Below are positions 1 through 6,376 of a stretch of 6,425 bases of DNA, piece by piece; the stretch's first letter is position 1; the number at the start of each line of letters is the position of its first letter. The DNA is taken from assembly GCA_910586095.1 (NCBI GenBank), contig CAJUHQ010000010.1, positions 1 to 6,425 on the forward strand, written 5' to 3'. Under the pieces are notes generated by a model, which saw nothing but the letters and a program-made list of their open reading frames with translations, did not search any database and had not been told where the DNA came from. Source of the stretch: an uncultured Lachnospiraceae bacterium (lineage in GTDB: Bacteria; Bacillota; Clostridia; Lachnospirales; Lachnospiraceae). The translations under genes were made by a program, and so were the position numbers.

Positions 1-31
1 GTTCTTAGAAATTATTTGCAGTCTGTGTAAC

Positions 32-72
32 AAATGTTTGACAAACCTACAATTTCAATAAAAATGCTTGAC
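32..72. repeat. Two 11-base near-identical direct copies exactly 30 bases apart
   Basis: AAATGTTTGAC at 32-42 and AAATGCTTGAC at 62-72 differ by one base. The first copy overlaps the palindrome GTTTG-A-CAAAC (36-46). Spacing near three helical turns could suit paired protein binding sites, but such short AT-rich matches can arise by chance. Confidence 0.25.
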
Positions 73-130
73 TCGCAAAGATACATAAGTTTCTTTTTTA
101 GATATAGAAGCATCCTTACTCTTTCTCCTT

Positions 131-146
131 GCGCAGCCTGCGCTGC
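131..146. repeat. Short GC-rich inverted repeat
   Basis: Two mutually exclusive small hairpins overlap here: GCGCA-GCC-TGCGC (131-143) and GCAGC-CTGC-GCTGC (133-146). It is the most GC-rich patch in an otherwise AT-rich trailer. On the plus strand it is followed by TTTAGTAGTTT, so it could be a weak terminator for a gene arriving from the left, but the stems are only 5 base pairs. Confidence 0.3.
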
Positions 147-184
147 TTTAGTAGTTTATTTCCTTGTACAGATCTACACATAAT

Positions 185-209
185 AAAAGGACGTCATAAA
201 ACGCCCTTT
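185..209 (-). terminator. Probable intrinsic terminator of the operon
   Basis: On the minus strand AAAGGGCG (209-202) pairs with CGTCCTTT (193-186) around an 8-base loop: seven Watson-Crick pairs and one G-U. The run continues as TTTTATTAT toward 178, giving a moderately U-rich tail. It lies about 110 bases after the last stop codon. The plus-strand reading also folds but is followed by CATTATT, so it favours minus-strand termination. Confidence 0.65.
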
Positions 210-318
210 CATTATTCATATAATTTTCTAATTTCTGTAAGGTATGACTATGCTTCTTTTTCTGGACTATTTAGAATCTATAACATTTTTGTCTAAACTC
301 CTCTGCCTATTATGATTG

Positions 319-1515
319 TTACTCCTTCCAATACTGTAATCTGTCCAAATAATATGACGGCATATACTCATCATTAAAATATTCAATAGGATTAGAAATA
401 CCCATTTCACGCAACTGTTGTTCTATTTCTTTATAATAAATATTGCAGATAAAAACAGCGCAGTTTGGAGAAAGTTCTTTCAGAGCCTGCGGTGATTTTA
501 TTTCCAATCCCTCAAACCATTCTCCCCATCGTTTCTTGTTATTATCACATGTAAACAATGGTGGAAATTCATCGCCATAACATTTCATATAATTGCGACA
601 CATATTCCCTGCACCAAAAAGGACGCGATTACTATATTTTTTTAAAATATTCTTCATAGAGATCTGCCATACAAAATAATCTGCAACTTTTTTTGCCAGT
701 AATAAGAGCTGCGGACGAAGAAGTGGTGAAAACGCTGATGTAGTACTCCTATAATCCATAATCAATGAACCGTCAAATCCGATTTCTCGCAGACCACGGA
801 TGAATCCTAGCCAATCTGTTGAAGACTGACCATGATTTACACAAGTAAATGGCAACATGGATGTCTCATAATGACCATCACAATCACGAAGGAGTACAGC
901 CTTAATACGATTTCCAAGAGTAACAGCAAATTCATGCATATTTTGCCCACAAAGATTACAGGAACCAACATCCATACAAAAGCCAAATCGCTCCTCACCT
1001 GCTATTTCATTCAATCTGTCAATCCATATAGCTGCCTCTTCTGCATCTGTACAAATTCCCCTGACCAAATGCCCACTTCTGTCATAACATTGATTTTTAA
1101 GAAGAATGATAACCTTATTTTTTCTAGCTTCATCTGCAAGCCCTATGTAAAAATTTCGATTAACTTCCCATTCATTTCCTCGTATATTCTCTGTAAAAAT
1201 CGGTTGTACAATCAAGTAGTTGCAGGCTGCCTGCCCGCAAAGCTGTATGCTTTTTTTAGACAGACAAGCCAGCAATTGGCTTAAATCTTCTTGTTTTGTA
1301 CTTCTCATAAGGTATGGTGCATGAACTACTTGTATCTGAACATTCTCTTTTTGACATTGTTTCAAAAATGATTGTAAATATTCCAACTCTTCCGTAGAAC
1401 AACATAATGATAAATCAGCCAAAATACCTTCGAATCCAACACGCGCTATACTTAAAATTTCATTTTTAAAACAATTACTATCCATAATTCCTGATACCGT
1501 ATTAATGATATTCAT
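319..1515 (-). CDS. Xylose isomerase-like TIM barrel (sugar phosphate isomerase/epimerase family) fused to a Rossmann-like domain
   Basis: This is a 398-residue soluble protein. Residues 1-280 follow the AP-endonuclease-2 / xylose-isomerase-like barrel: GFEGILADLS (27-36), VVHAPY (63-68), VIILLKNQ (135-142), FCMDVGSCN (179-187), VLLRDCDGH (207-215), STDWLGFIRGL (232-242) and GSLIMDYR (249-256). Enzymes of this fold usually bind a divalent metal through Glu, Asp, His and Glu. Here the Glu expected before the Asn of strand 5 appears to be Lys140, and the last Glu is Asp254, so the usual metal site is altered. Residues 297-385 (VLFGAGNMCRNY at 298-309; CDNNKKRWG at 323-331) form a small Rossmann-like domain of the same type as residues 527-615 of the preceding protein. 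Barrels of this family usually end near 280 residues, so the C-terminal extension is an added domain. It is the last gene before the terminator. Members of the family isomerise or epimerise sugars or inositols; a role in preparing a sugar or polyol for the same glycan is inferred. The substrate is unknown. Confidence 0.8.
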   Translation of the reverse strand: MNIINTVSGIMDSNCFKNEILSIARVGFEGILADLSLCCSTEELEYLQSFLKQCQKENVQIQVVHAPYLMRSTKQEDLSQLLACLSKKSIQLCGQAACNYLIVQPIFTENIRGNEWEVNRNFYIGLADEARKNKVIILLKNQCYDRSGHLVRGICTDAEEAAIWIDRLNEIAGEERFGFCMDVGSCNLCGQNMHEFAVTLGNRIKAVLLRDCDGHYETSMLPFTCVNHGQSSTDWLGFIRGLREIGFDGSLIMDYRSTTSAFSPLLRPQLLLLAKKVADYFVWQISMKNILKKYSNRVLFGAGNMCRNYMKCYGDEFPPLFTCDNNKKRWGEWFEGLEIKSPQALKELSPNCAVFICNIYYKEIEQQLREMGISNPIEYFNDEYMPSYYLDRLQYWKE

Positions 1516-1521
1516 TTTCTG

Positions 1522-1529
1522 CCTTTCTC
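1522..1529 (-). promoter_or_regulatory. Ribosome binding site (GAGAAAGG)
   Basis: GAGAAAGG ends 6 bases before the ATG at 1515. It is weaker than the sites of the first and fourth genes but well placed. Confidence 0.6.
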
Positions 1530-1530
1530 T

Positions 1531-1593
1531 TTATGCATTTTGTTGATAATAAGTTATCTCAAACTGCCAATTCTTAAAAAATATACGATTCAT
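1531..1593 (-). CDS. Possible 20-residue ORF coupled to the fusion gene stop
   Basis: An ATG at 1593-1591 overlaps the TGA stop of the fusion gene in an ATGA arrangement and opens a 20-residue frame (begins MNRIFFKNWQ, ends YYQQNA) that stops 15 bases before the next gene. The purine run AAAGG directly abuts the ATG, too close for a normal ribosome binding site. It may be a coupling or spacer peptide, but chance is a reasonable explanation in AT-rich DNA. Confidence 0.15.
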   Translation of the reverse strand: MNRIFFKNWQFEITYYQQNA

Positions 1594-3938
1594 CCTTTCT
1601 GTTCCAACCGTTTCTCAATAATCGCTTTCAATTTTGTAGAACTTGTAGACTGTGTATATGGGAAAAATATTAAATCTGCTCCTTGCTTTCTCAAAAACTC
1701 TTTGTTAGCAAGCCACGTTGCACTGTTCGCATAATCACTACCAGAGAACTGAACATCAAACTGATATCTGCGGTATGCTTCTTCTGTATTGCTCTTCTCT
1801 GGTGGAATCCTCACAGCTTCATCCACATACTGACACGAACGCACCATCTCAATACGTTCTTCAAAGGGAATAAAGGGCATTGTTCTTTTATCATTTTGTA
1901 CTCCCTCATCTGTAACTACTCCCACTATAAGATAATCGCACTGTTCTTTGGCACGTTTAAACATATTTAAGTGTCCAATATGAAATAAATCAAACACTCC
2001 TGCTATATATCCTACATGATATTTTTTATGTATATCTGCATTTTTATCTACTGATGTTGGCACCACATTTATCTTTCTCGGATAGGTTAAACTACTGTCA
2101 TATATACTAAAATCCATAATTCCCATAGCTTGCAATTGTTTCATTACTGCCAAATAATTCTTAATACAAATTATAACCTTAAATGTACCTTTCTCAAGCA
2201 TTTCCAATATATATGGTGGATAAATCTCCACTCCATTTATCTTTGTACCCCATTTAGCAGAGTTATTATCTACAATCCCTGTAACCTTATAATCGCTACT
2301 AAACTGTGAAAGAAACTGTTTCGTAAAATTTCCAGATCCAAATAGATATAACTTACGGTGATCTGCACCTTTAAAAATGTCCCGAAATATTCGCTCATAC
2401 TCTTTTGCAGAATAATTCATACGTTGACGATTTGCATTTAAAACACTGACATCTTGTCTTACTTTTTGATAATAAAAACTAAGTATATTATCATTTCTGA
2501 AATTATTTAAAAATTTTGAGATAAATTTATAATATAACTCACTACATTCATTCAATCCATATCGTTCTTTTACTTCTTCTATAGGTAAAGTATTATTCAA
2601 TTGAATATTATTGAGATACAAAAGATCTATTGTTCTTAACAGAATCACCTTTGCAGGAAGGTTTTCTATATACAGTTCCTGATCGTAAAATACAAATTTA
2701 TCATTTGACCAAAAACAGTTTAATGGCACCATATCAATATATCCTCTTTTTAAAATAATTCCTATGCACTCCCTGTCCCTTTGTGTGCCATATGCCATTT
2801 TTTTCCAACGTTTCTTTGCAGGATCGTCCTCCTTTCTTTGTTCCCAATAAGGTTCATATTTTTCCCAATCAATTTCAGAATATGGAACATGCTCTGACGA
2901 TGAAAGTATGATCTGCCATAGTTCATCTAAACGTTTAAAAAACACTTCGCTATCCTTTATTATCAAATTGCGAAGATATTCTAAAGCAGAAATATCATGC
3001 ACATAAGGCATGATATAACTATCATTTTCTAACACGGCATCCACCATAGATACATTATGTTCTGATAAATATAATTGATGTTCTATCAACTTTGCTGCTT
3101 TAGCCTTTCCATCTTCATACACTGCCTTTTTCTCAACTTTTTCATCCCTGCGAATAATTGTAAACATGGCATTGTTTTTTCCTCTTTCCATTGATACGGT
3201 GATCTGATATGCATTTGCATATATCCCATTAAGAGGACACTCTATCAAAAAACCATTCGCCATAATATGAAACAAACCATTTTGTATCAAAGTGTCATAC
3301 AATCTATCTTCCTCCAAAAATACAGTATCTGGGGAATGATATTGTGGAAATATTCTAATATCCAACTTCTCCTTTGGTGTATAATCCTCAGCAAACAAAA
3401 TCTGTGGTCTTTGCAATAAGGGAAATACCGAATAAAATCTATGATTCATAAATCCTGCATGTTCTAGCATTTCAATCAACTCTGATTTTGCATAACTGTG
3501 TCCTTCTAGATCATCGTATTCAGAACCATTGGCACGTACATAATTCTCTATACTATCAAAATTTCGTTCGGTATAGCGATCTCGATCTCCGCAGAAATAA
3601 CGAATACCAAGACGATTATCTGTGCCTAGTAATAATACTCCATTATTATTTAATCTATTATAAATTTTCCTAAGTACATTACAAGCACTTGACATACTGC
3701 CTGCTCGTTCTATTGCAGATAATATAATAGCATAATCATATTTTATACTTTCACTTATATGCAACAAATCATCGACAGTATAACAATCCGTTCGTATCCT
3801 TTGCTCTGCTAATATTTCAAGAAAAGCGTTGTCCTCCTCCTGATTTGCTGTTATATAGAGAACATTGCAATCTTTAATAAATGGATACCACTTTATTAAT
3901 CCCTTTGGCATTTCGTGTATTAGCTCTTCCGCCGTCAT
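1590..3938 (-). CDS. Four-domain fusion: degenerate methyltransferase, kinase-like, Rossmann-like and HxGH cytidylyltransferase
   Basis: This is a 782-residue soluble protein. Residues 1-185 follow the pattern of a methyltransferase family common in clostridial glycan loci: NGVLLLGTDNRLGIRYFCG (99-117), then YAKSELIEMLEHAGF (149-163). The strand and loop that should bind SAM (NVLYITANQEED, 25-36) lacks the glycine-rich motif. Residues about 200-475 look like a phosphotransferase/kinase fold: a VEKKAVY strand (268-274), a hinge-like YIMPYVHDISALEYL (308-322), a catalytic-loop pattern DMVPLN (Asp402, Asn407) and a metal site FYDQE (Asp419). Residues 527-615 form a small Rossmann-like domain (LYLFGSGN, 530-537; VDNNSAKWG, 556-564). 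Residues 641-782 are a TagD-like cytidylyltransferase: GVFDLFHIGH (647-656), RTMPFIPFEER (685-695) and STSSTKLK (764-771). A kinase and a cytidylyltransferase in one chain could phosphorylate an alcohol or amine and turn it into a CDP-linked donor. The substrate is unknown; glycerol, ribitol, ethanolamine or CDP-amidate chemistry are possibilities. The C-terminal domain is the most certain and the kinase reading is moderate. Confidence 0.85.
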   Translation of the reverse strand: MTAEELIHEMPKGLIKWYPFIKDCNVLYITANQEEDNAFLEILAEQRIRTDCYTVDDLLHISESIKYDYAIILSAIERAGSMSSACNVLRKIYNRLNNNGVLLLGTDNRLGIRYFCGDRDRYTERNFDSIENYVRANGSEYDDLEGHSYAKSELIEMLEHAGFMNHRFYSVFPLLQRPQILFAEDYTPKEKLDIRIFPQYHSPDTVFLEEDRLYDTLIQNGLFHIMANGFLIECPLNGIYANAYQITVSMERGKNNAMFTIIRRDEKVEKKAVYEDGKAKAAKLIEHQLYLSEHNVSMVDAVLENDSYIMPYVHDISALEYLRNLIIKDSEVFFKRLDELWQIILSSSEHVPYSEIDWEKYEPYWEQRKEDDPAKKRWKKMAYGTQRDRECIGIILKRGYIDMVPLNCFWSNDKFVFYDQELYIENLPAKVILLRTIDLLYLNNIQLNNTLPIEEVKERYGLNECSELYYKFISKFLNNFRNDNILSFYYQKVRQDVSVLNANRQRMNYSAKEYERIFRDIFKGADHRKLYLFGSGNFTKQFLSQFSSDYKVTGIVDNNSAKWGTKINGVEIYPPYILEMLEKGTFKVIICIKNYLAVMKQLQAMGIMDFSIYDSSLTYPRKINVVPTSVDKNADIHKKYHVGYIAGVFDLFHIGHLNMFKRAKEQCDYLIVGVVTDEGVQNDKRTMPFIPFEERIEMVRSCQYVDEAVRIPPEKSNTEEAYRRYQFDVQFSGSDYANSATWLANKEFLRKQGADLIFFPYTQSTSSTKLKAIIEKRLEQKG

Positions 3939-3945
3939 CTAGAAT

Positions 3946-3955
3946 CCCCTCCTCC
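3946..3955 (-). promoter_or_regulatory. Purine-rich ribosome binding site that decides the start of the fusion gene
   Basis: GGAGGAGGGG on the minus strand ends 7 bases before the ATG at 3938. The codon directly before that ATG is an in-frame TAG, so no longer form of the protein is possible in this frame. Confidence 0.85.
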
Positions 3956-4013
3956 ATCAACCTTACAAACATACCCTCTCCACGATGTTCCTCTCAGAAT
4001 TTAATAATTCAAG

Positions 4014-4790
4014 CTATAGTAATTTCTTTAAACTTCCATTTTTTACCCACAAACAGGCTTTCTCATAATCCTCATTTGTGTCAAATTCTATCCATCCATT
4101 CGTAAATTCCACTGCCTTTACTTGTTTTCCACTTTCAATTAATGCATTCAATAAATCGGTCATGTATGCTTTCCTAATGGTTTTGCCCGATTGCTGCCAC
4201 GGCTTTTCCATATATTCCTCATAACTATTATCCCACAACATCGTAATTGAATCTAAACCTCTTTTTGAAAACTTTAATAAGCCAATATACCTTGCGTCAA
4301 TTTCCTCTAACAGCGGATTTTCAAGTCCTAAAGAAATAATATTCTTATTTCTGTCAATCTTAAGACTTTCTGTATCAAAATCTATCCTTCCATATCTCAT
4401 TATCCAGTATTTTTTCCATTCTTTATCCACCGCCACTGCAAAATCATCCTTAGAAGAAATCATTGTTTGTAGCATATTTTTTGTGAATAATATATCTGAA
4501 TAACTTACTATCACATCACCATCAAATTCTGTTCTTGCTGTCATAAATGATTCAACCATGTTCGTTTTGTCATATGCTTTATTTATATAATATTGAATAC
4601 CTTCATACTGAATTTTATCAGCTGCAAACCCACGAACTACTATAATATCTTCTACTCCACATTCACGATACAATTCGATTTGTCTTTCTATTATAGTCTT
4701 ACCTTCAAATACCAACATACCCTTAGGTAAATTTTCTGTATACTTCTTTAATCTTGTTCCCTGACCAGCAGCTAAAATAATTGCTTTCAT
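4014..4790 (-). CDS. CTP-dependent nucleotidyltransferase, phosphoglutamine/phosphocholine cytidylyltransferase type (Cj1416/LicC-like)
   Basis: This 258-residue cytosolic enzyme has the sugar nucleotidyltransferase (NTP_transferase) fold. The N-terminus carries the nucleotide-binding signature LAAGQGTRL (6-14) followed by LPKG (21-24). TNMVES (76-81) and VSYSD (95-99) supply the base-contacting and metal-binding positions; Asp99 is the likely Mg ligand. A DKEWKKYW stretch (122-129), ARYIGLLKFS (166-175), YMTD (209-212) and GWIEFDT (232-238) match the pattern of the LicC / PEP-mutase-linked / Cj1416 cytidylyltransferase branch. That branch activates small phosphorylated amines rather than hexose phosphates. 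With a gamma-glutamyl hydrolase directly upstream, the best substrate guess is L-glutamine phosphate, giving CDP-L-glutamine for the neighbour to cleave. Phosphocholine, phosphoethanolamine or 2-aminoethylphosphonate are alternatives that sequence alone cannot exclude. The fold and class are secure; the substrate is inferred from context. The gene ends at a TAG, 75 bases before the next start. Confidence 0.88.
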   Translation of the reverse strand: MKAIILAAGQGTRLKKYTENLPKGMLVFEGKTIIERQIELYRECGVEDIIVVRGFAADKIQYEGIQYYINKAYDKTNMVESFMTARTEFDGDVIVSYSDILFTKNMLQTMISSKDDFAVAVDKEWKKYWIMRYGRIDFDTESLKIDRNKNIISLGLENPLLEEIDARYIGLLKFSKRGLDSITMLWDNSYEEYMEKPWQQSGKTIRKAYMTDLLNALIESGKQVKAVEFTNGWIEFDTNEDYEKACLWVKNGSLKKLL

Positions 4791-4798
4791 TAATAATG

Positions 4799-4804
4799 CC
4801 TTCT
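4799..4804 (-). promoter_or_regulatory. Ribosome binding site (AGAAGG)
   Basis: AGAAGG lies 8 bases before the ATG at 4790, within the 21-base gap after the amidotransferase stop. It supports that start. Confidence 0.7.
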
Positions 4805-4811
4805 TTCCCTT

Positions 4812-5414
4812 TTATGAAAATATTTGTTTTATATAATTTATATCCTCTATTGCATACAAATTCTCACGTTCTGGATGCCACATCGTCGCATAAATTTTTC
4901 TATTTTTATGCCGAAAAGCCTCTATTATACCATCATTTGATCGTGCCTCTACCAAAAATGGATCTTTAATCTGTTTTACCGCCATATTGTGAAAACTATT
5001 TACCTCTCTTCCTTCCCACAATGTACTTTGAACAAGTATATGTCTTGTAGCGACATGTCCGCTTATATTTACCAGTTCCATGCCAAAATAATTTGCTATA
5101 CTCTGCATACCTCTGCAGAAGCCATATATTGGTATGTTCATTTCAATTCCATATTGAAGCAAAAAAGTCTCTGTTTCATCCCGCTCTAATGCATCTCCAC
5201 CATATGCCGCCAAATCATTTCCACCTGTTAAAACAATTCCTTCTGGCTTAATATTTTCTACAAACACTTGCACTCTTGATGGAATATTATTGATTGCTAT
5301 TGGCATATATCCACATTCCCAAATTAGTTCTGCAATCTTCTGATCGGCACAATCTCTGCGCTCACCATAGCTTTTTACTGTTTCAACTCTTTGCGTATAA
5401 ATTATTCTCTTCAT
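4812..5414 (-). CDS. Class I glutamine amidotransferase / gamma-glutamyl hydrolase (Cj1417-like)
   Basis: This 200-residue protein is of the peptidase C26 (PuuD-like) type. Visible landmarks are LTGGNDL (62-68), RDETE (78-82), the nucleophile elbow YGFCRGMQ with Cys100, NSFHNMAV (139-146), a DGIIEAF segment (161-167) and MWHPE with His180 and Glu182. The Cys-His-Glu triad is therefore complete. The domain stands alone, with no synthase partner fused, which suggests hydrolysis of a gamma-glutamyl bond rather than ammonia channelling. In C. jejuni the homologous Cj1417 releases glutamate from CDP-glutamine to leave cytidine diphosphoramidate. The gene immediately downstream is a Cj1416-like cytidylyltransferase, so the same reaction is proposed here. 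I chose the ATG at 5414, which gives the family-like start MKRIIYTQR and lies 2 bases after the upstream stop (TAA AA ATG). No Shine-Dalgarno is well placed, so translation probably depends on coupling. An in-frame ATG at 5444 would add ten residues and overlap the upstream gene. A generic gamma-glutamyl hydrolase is the alternative. Confidence 0.88.
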   Translation of the reverse strand: MKRIIYTQRVETVKSYGERRDCADQKIAELIWECGYMPIAINNIPSRVQVFVENIKPEGIVLTGGNDLAAYGGDALERDETETFLLQYGIEMNIPIYGFCRGMQSIANYFGMELVNISGHVATRHILVQSTLWEGREVNSFHNMAVKQIKDPFLVEARSNDGIIEAFRHKNRKIYATMWHPERENLYAIEDINYIKQIFS

Positions 5415-5416
5415 TT

Positions 5417-6367
5417 TTATTTTAAATACTTTATATCCTTCCATTCACCTTGTTCAACACCTTGAATACATAAACTTTTATCTATACATTCACTGTATAT
5501 CTCAATAAATTTATCTAACATTTTTGTATTTTCAGAAATGATAACCGATACCCTTACTGTCTCTTTTCCATCTTTCTCCCTTTGCATATTAGCAGTGCAA
5601 TATTTTGCTTTATATCCTTTTTTACTAAGCAGGCTAACAAGTTCAGGTAATGAAATTATATAAACAGTCTTCCCTGTACCATATACAGACATCATTGTAT
5701 CACCCAATGAAAGGCTAAGCCGATTATAAACTGAAATATCTGATTTCTCAGCTATTTTAACCAAATCCTTCGCCTCACGTATCGCATATCTTATGCTTAC
5801 GCTTAACCCATAAAATAGCGCCAGTCTATCCGATATCCGATTACATATATCATCAACCACCGCATCCAATGTATATTCTGTAGAAAAATCCATTCTAAAA
5901 TCAGGATGAAACGCTTTCGCGCCATCATTCATCATTTCTGATATATCACTTCCAATATAATGAAACTTTCTTATTTTTTCTATATTTGTACCATTCTGAA
6001 ATGTATAATCACATGCTATTGCTTCCTCTATCCAACCCCAAAGAGAACTCCCACTCTCACATACCAACCCTTTTTCTTTTATTACAAGCATACCTGCATA
6101 CTTTAAAATATAATCCATAAGCTTATTATGTGCCGAGATGGTCACATATTTATAGAATTCATCAACATTGTAATACCCCCCCAATGCATACTTTCTAAAT
6201 AGAAGTAAATCTCTTGCATATCTGGCAAACATATATAAATCGTATGCCTCTTGATCCTGCCAATACCCCCATATGTCCTTTTTGCTCTTAATTAAATTAA
6301 TTGATCCAAATTCTAGGTAGCTTATTGCCTCTGGATTTTCACACCCATAATACTTTTCATTATTCAT
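5417..6367 (-). CDS. SAM-dependent methyltransferase-like protein of a surface-glycan cluster
   Basis: This soluble 316-residue protein has no signal peptide or membrane segment. Residues 1-98 are helical and rich in Tyr and Trp. Around residues 100-112 a GLVCESGSSLWGW segment resembles the glycine-containing first strand and loop of class I methyltransferases. Residues 135-157 (YIGSDISEMMNDGAKAFHPDF region) resemble the second strand, whose acidic residue (Asp141) would hold the SAM ribose. Residues 209-245 (ISVYNRLSLSLGDTM followed by ISLPELVSLL) resemble the motif IV region and the following helix. The first glycine loop is not the canonical GxGxG, so the assignment is moderate. The stop codon is 2 bases before the amidotransferase start, so the two are almost certainly co-translated. 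In C. jejuni, methyltransferases Cj1419/Cj1420 lie upstream of the matching hydrolase and cytidylyltransferase and are implicated in O-methylation of the phosphoramidate. A similar role here is inferred from position. Another sugar O-methyltransferase is the main alternative. Confidence 0.6.
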   Translation of the reverse strand: MNNEKYYGCENPEAISYLEFGSINLIKSKKDIWGYWQDQEAYDLYMFARYARDLLLFRKYALGGYYNVDEFYKYVTISAHNKLMDYILKYAGMLVIKEKGLVCESGSSLWGWIEEAIACDYTFQNGTNIEKIRKFHYIGSDISEMMNDGAKAFHPDFRMDFSTEYTLDAVVDDICNRISDRLALFYGLSVSIRYAIREAKDLVKIAEKSDISVYNRLSLSLGDTMMSVYGTGKTVYIISLPELVSLLSKKGYKAKYCTANMQREKDGKETVRVSVIISENTKMLDKFIEIYSECIDKSLCIQGVEQGEWKDIKYLK

Positions 6368-6376
6368 TGTCTATCT

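Larger units (their letters stand above)
1..318. other. Non-coding trailer downstream of the operon
   Basis: From 318 to 210 lies the 3' untranslated stretch of the last gene, with no ORF or structure of note. The terminator hairpin follows at 209-186. Between 180 and 1 there are only the short inverted and direct repeats listed separately and a 33-codon minus-strand ORF (113-12) that I do not consider real. No tRNA, CRISPR repeat or transposase fragment is visible. Confidence 0.6.

Noticed and set aside
38..72. TTGACA (38-43) and TTGACT (68-73) on the plus strand as -35 boxes
   Set aside because: No acceptable TATAAT-like hexamer lies 16-18 bases downstream of either, and no plus-strand gene follows.
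12..113. A 33-codon minus-strand ORF (starts MLLYLKKK) beyond the terminator, with AAGGAG some 13 bases upstream
   Set aside because: The ribosome binding site is too distant, the composition is that expected of AT-rich intergenic DNA, and no promoter is evident.
832..1284. A 150-codon plus-strand ORF opposite the TIM-barrel gene, and similar shorter plus-strand ORFs elsewhere
   Set aside because: They are antisense to well-supported genes, have no ribosome binding sites or recognisable domains, and read as low-complexity shadows.
1545..1558. Palindrome GATAA-TAAG-TTATC as an operator or terminator
   Set aside because: A 5-bp A/T-rich stem with no T-tract is expected by chance in this base composition.
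3939..4013. The 75-base gap before the fusion gene as an internal promoter or terminator
   Set aside because: It holds only a 5-bp AT-rich palindrome (3997-4010) without a T-run and no paired -35/-10 boxes. A short alternative ATG frame there runs into the fusion gene out of frame.
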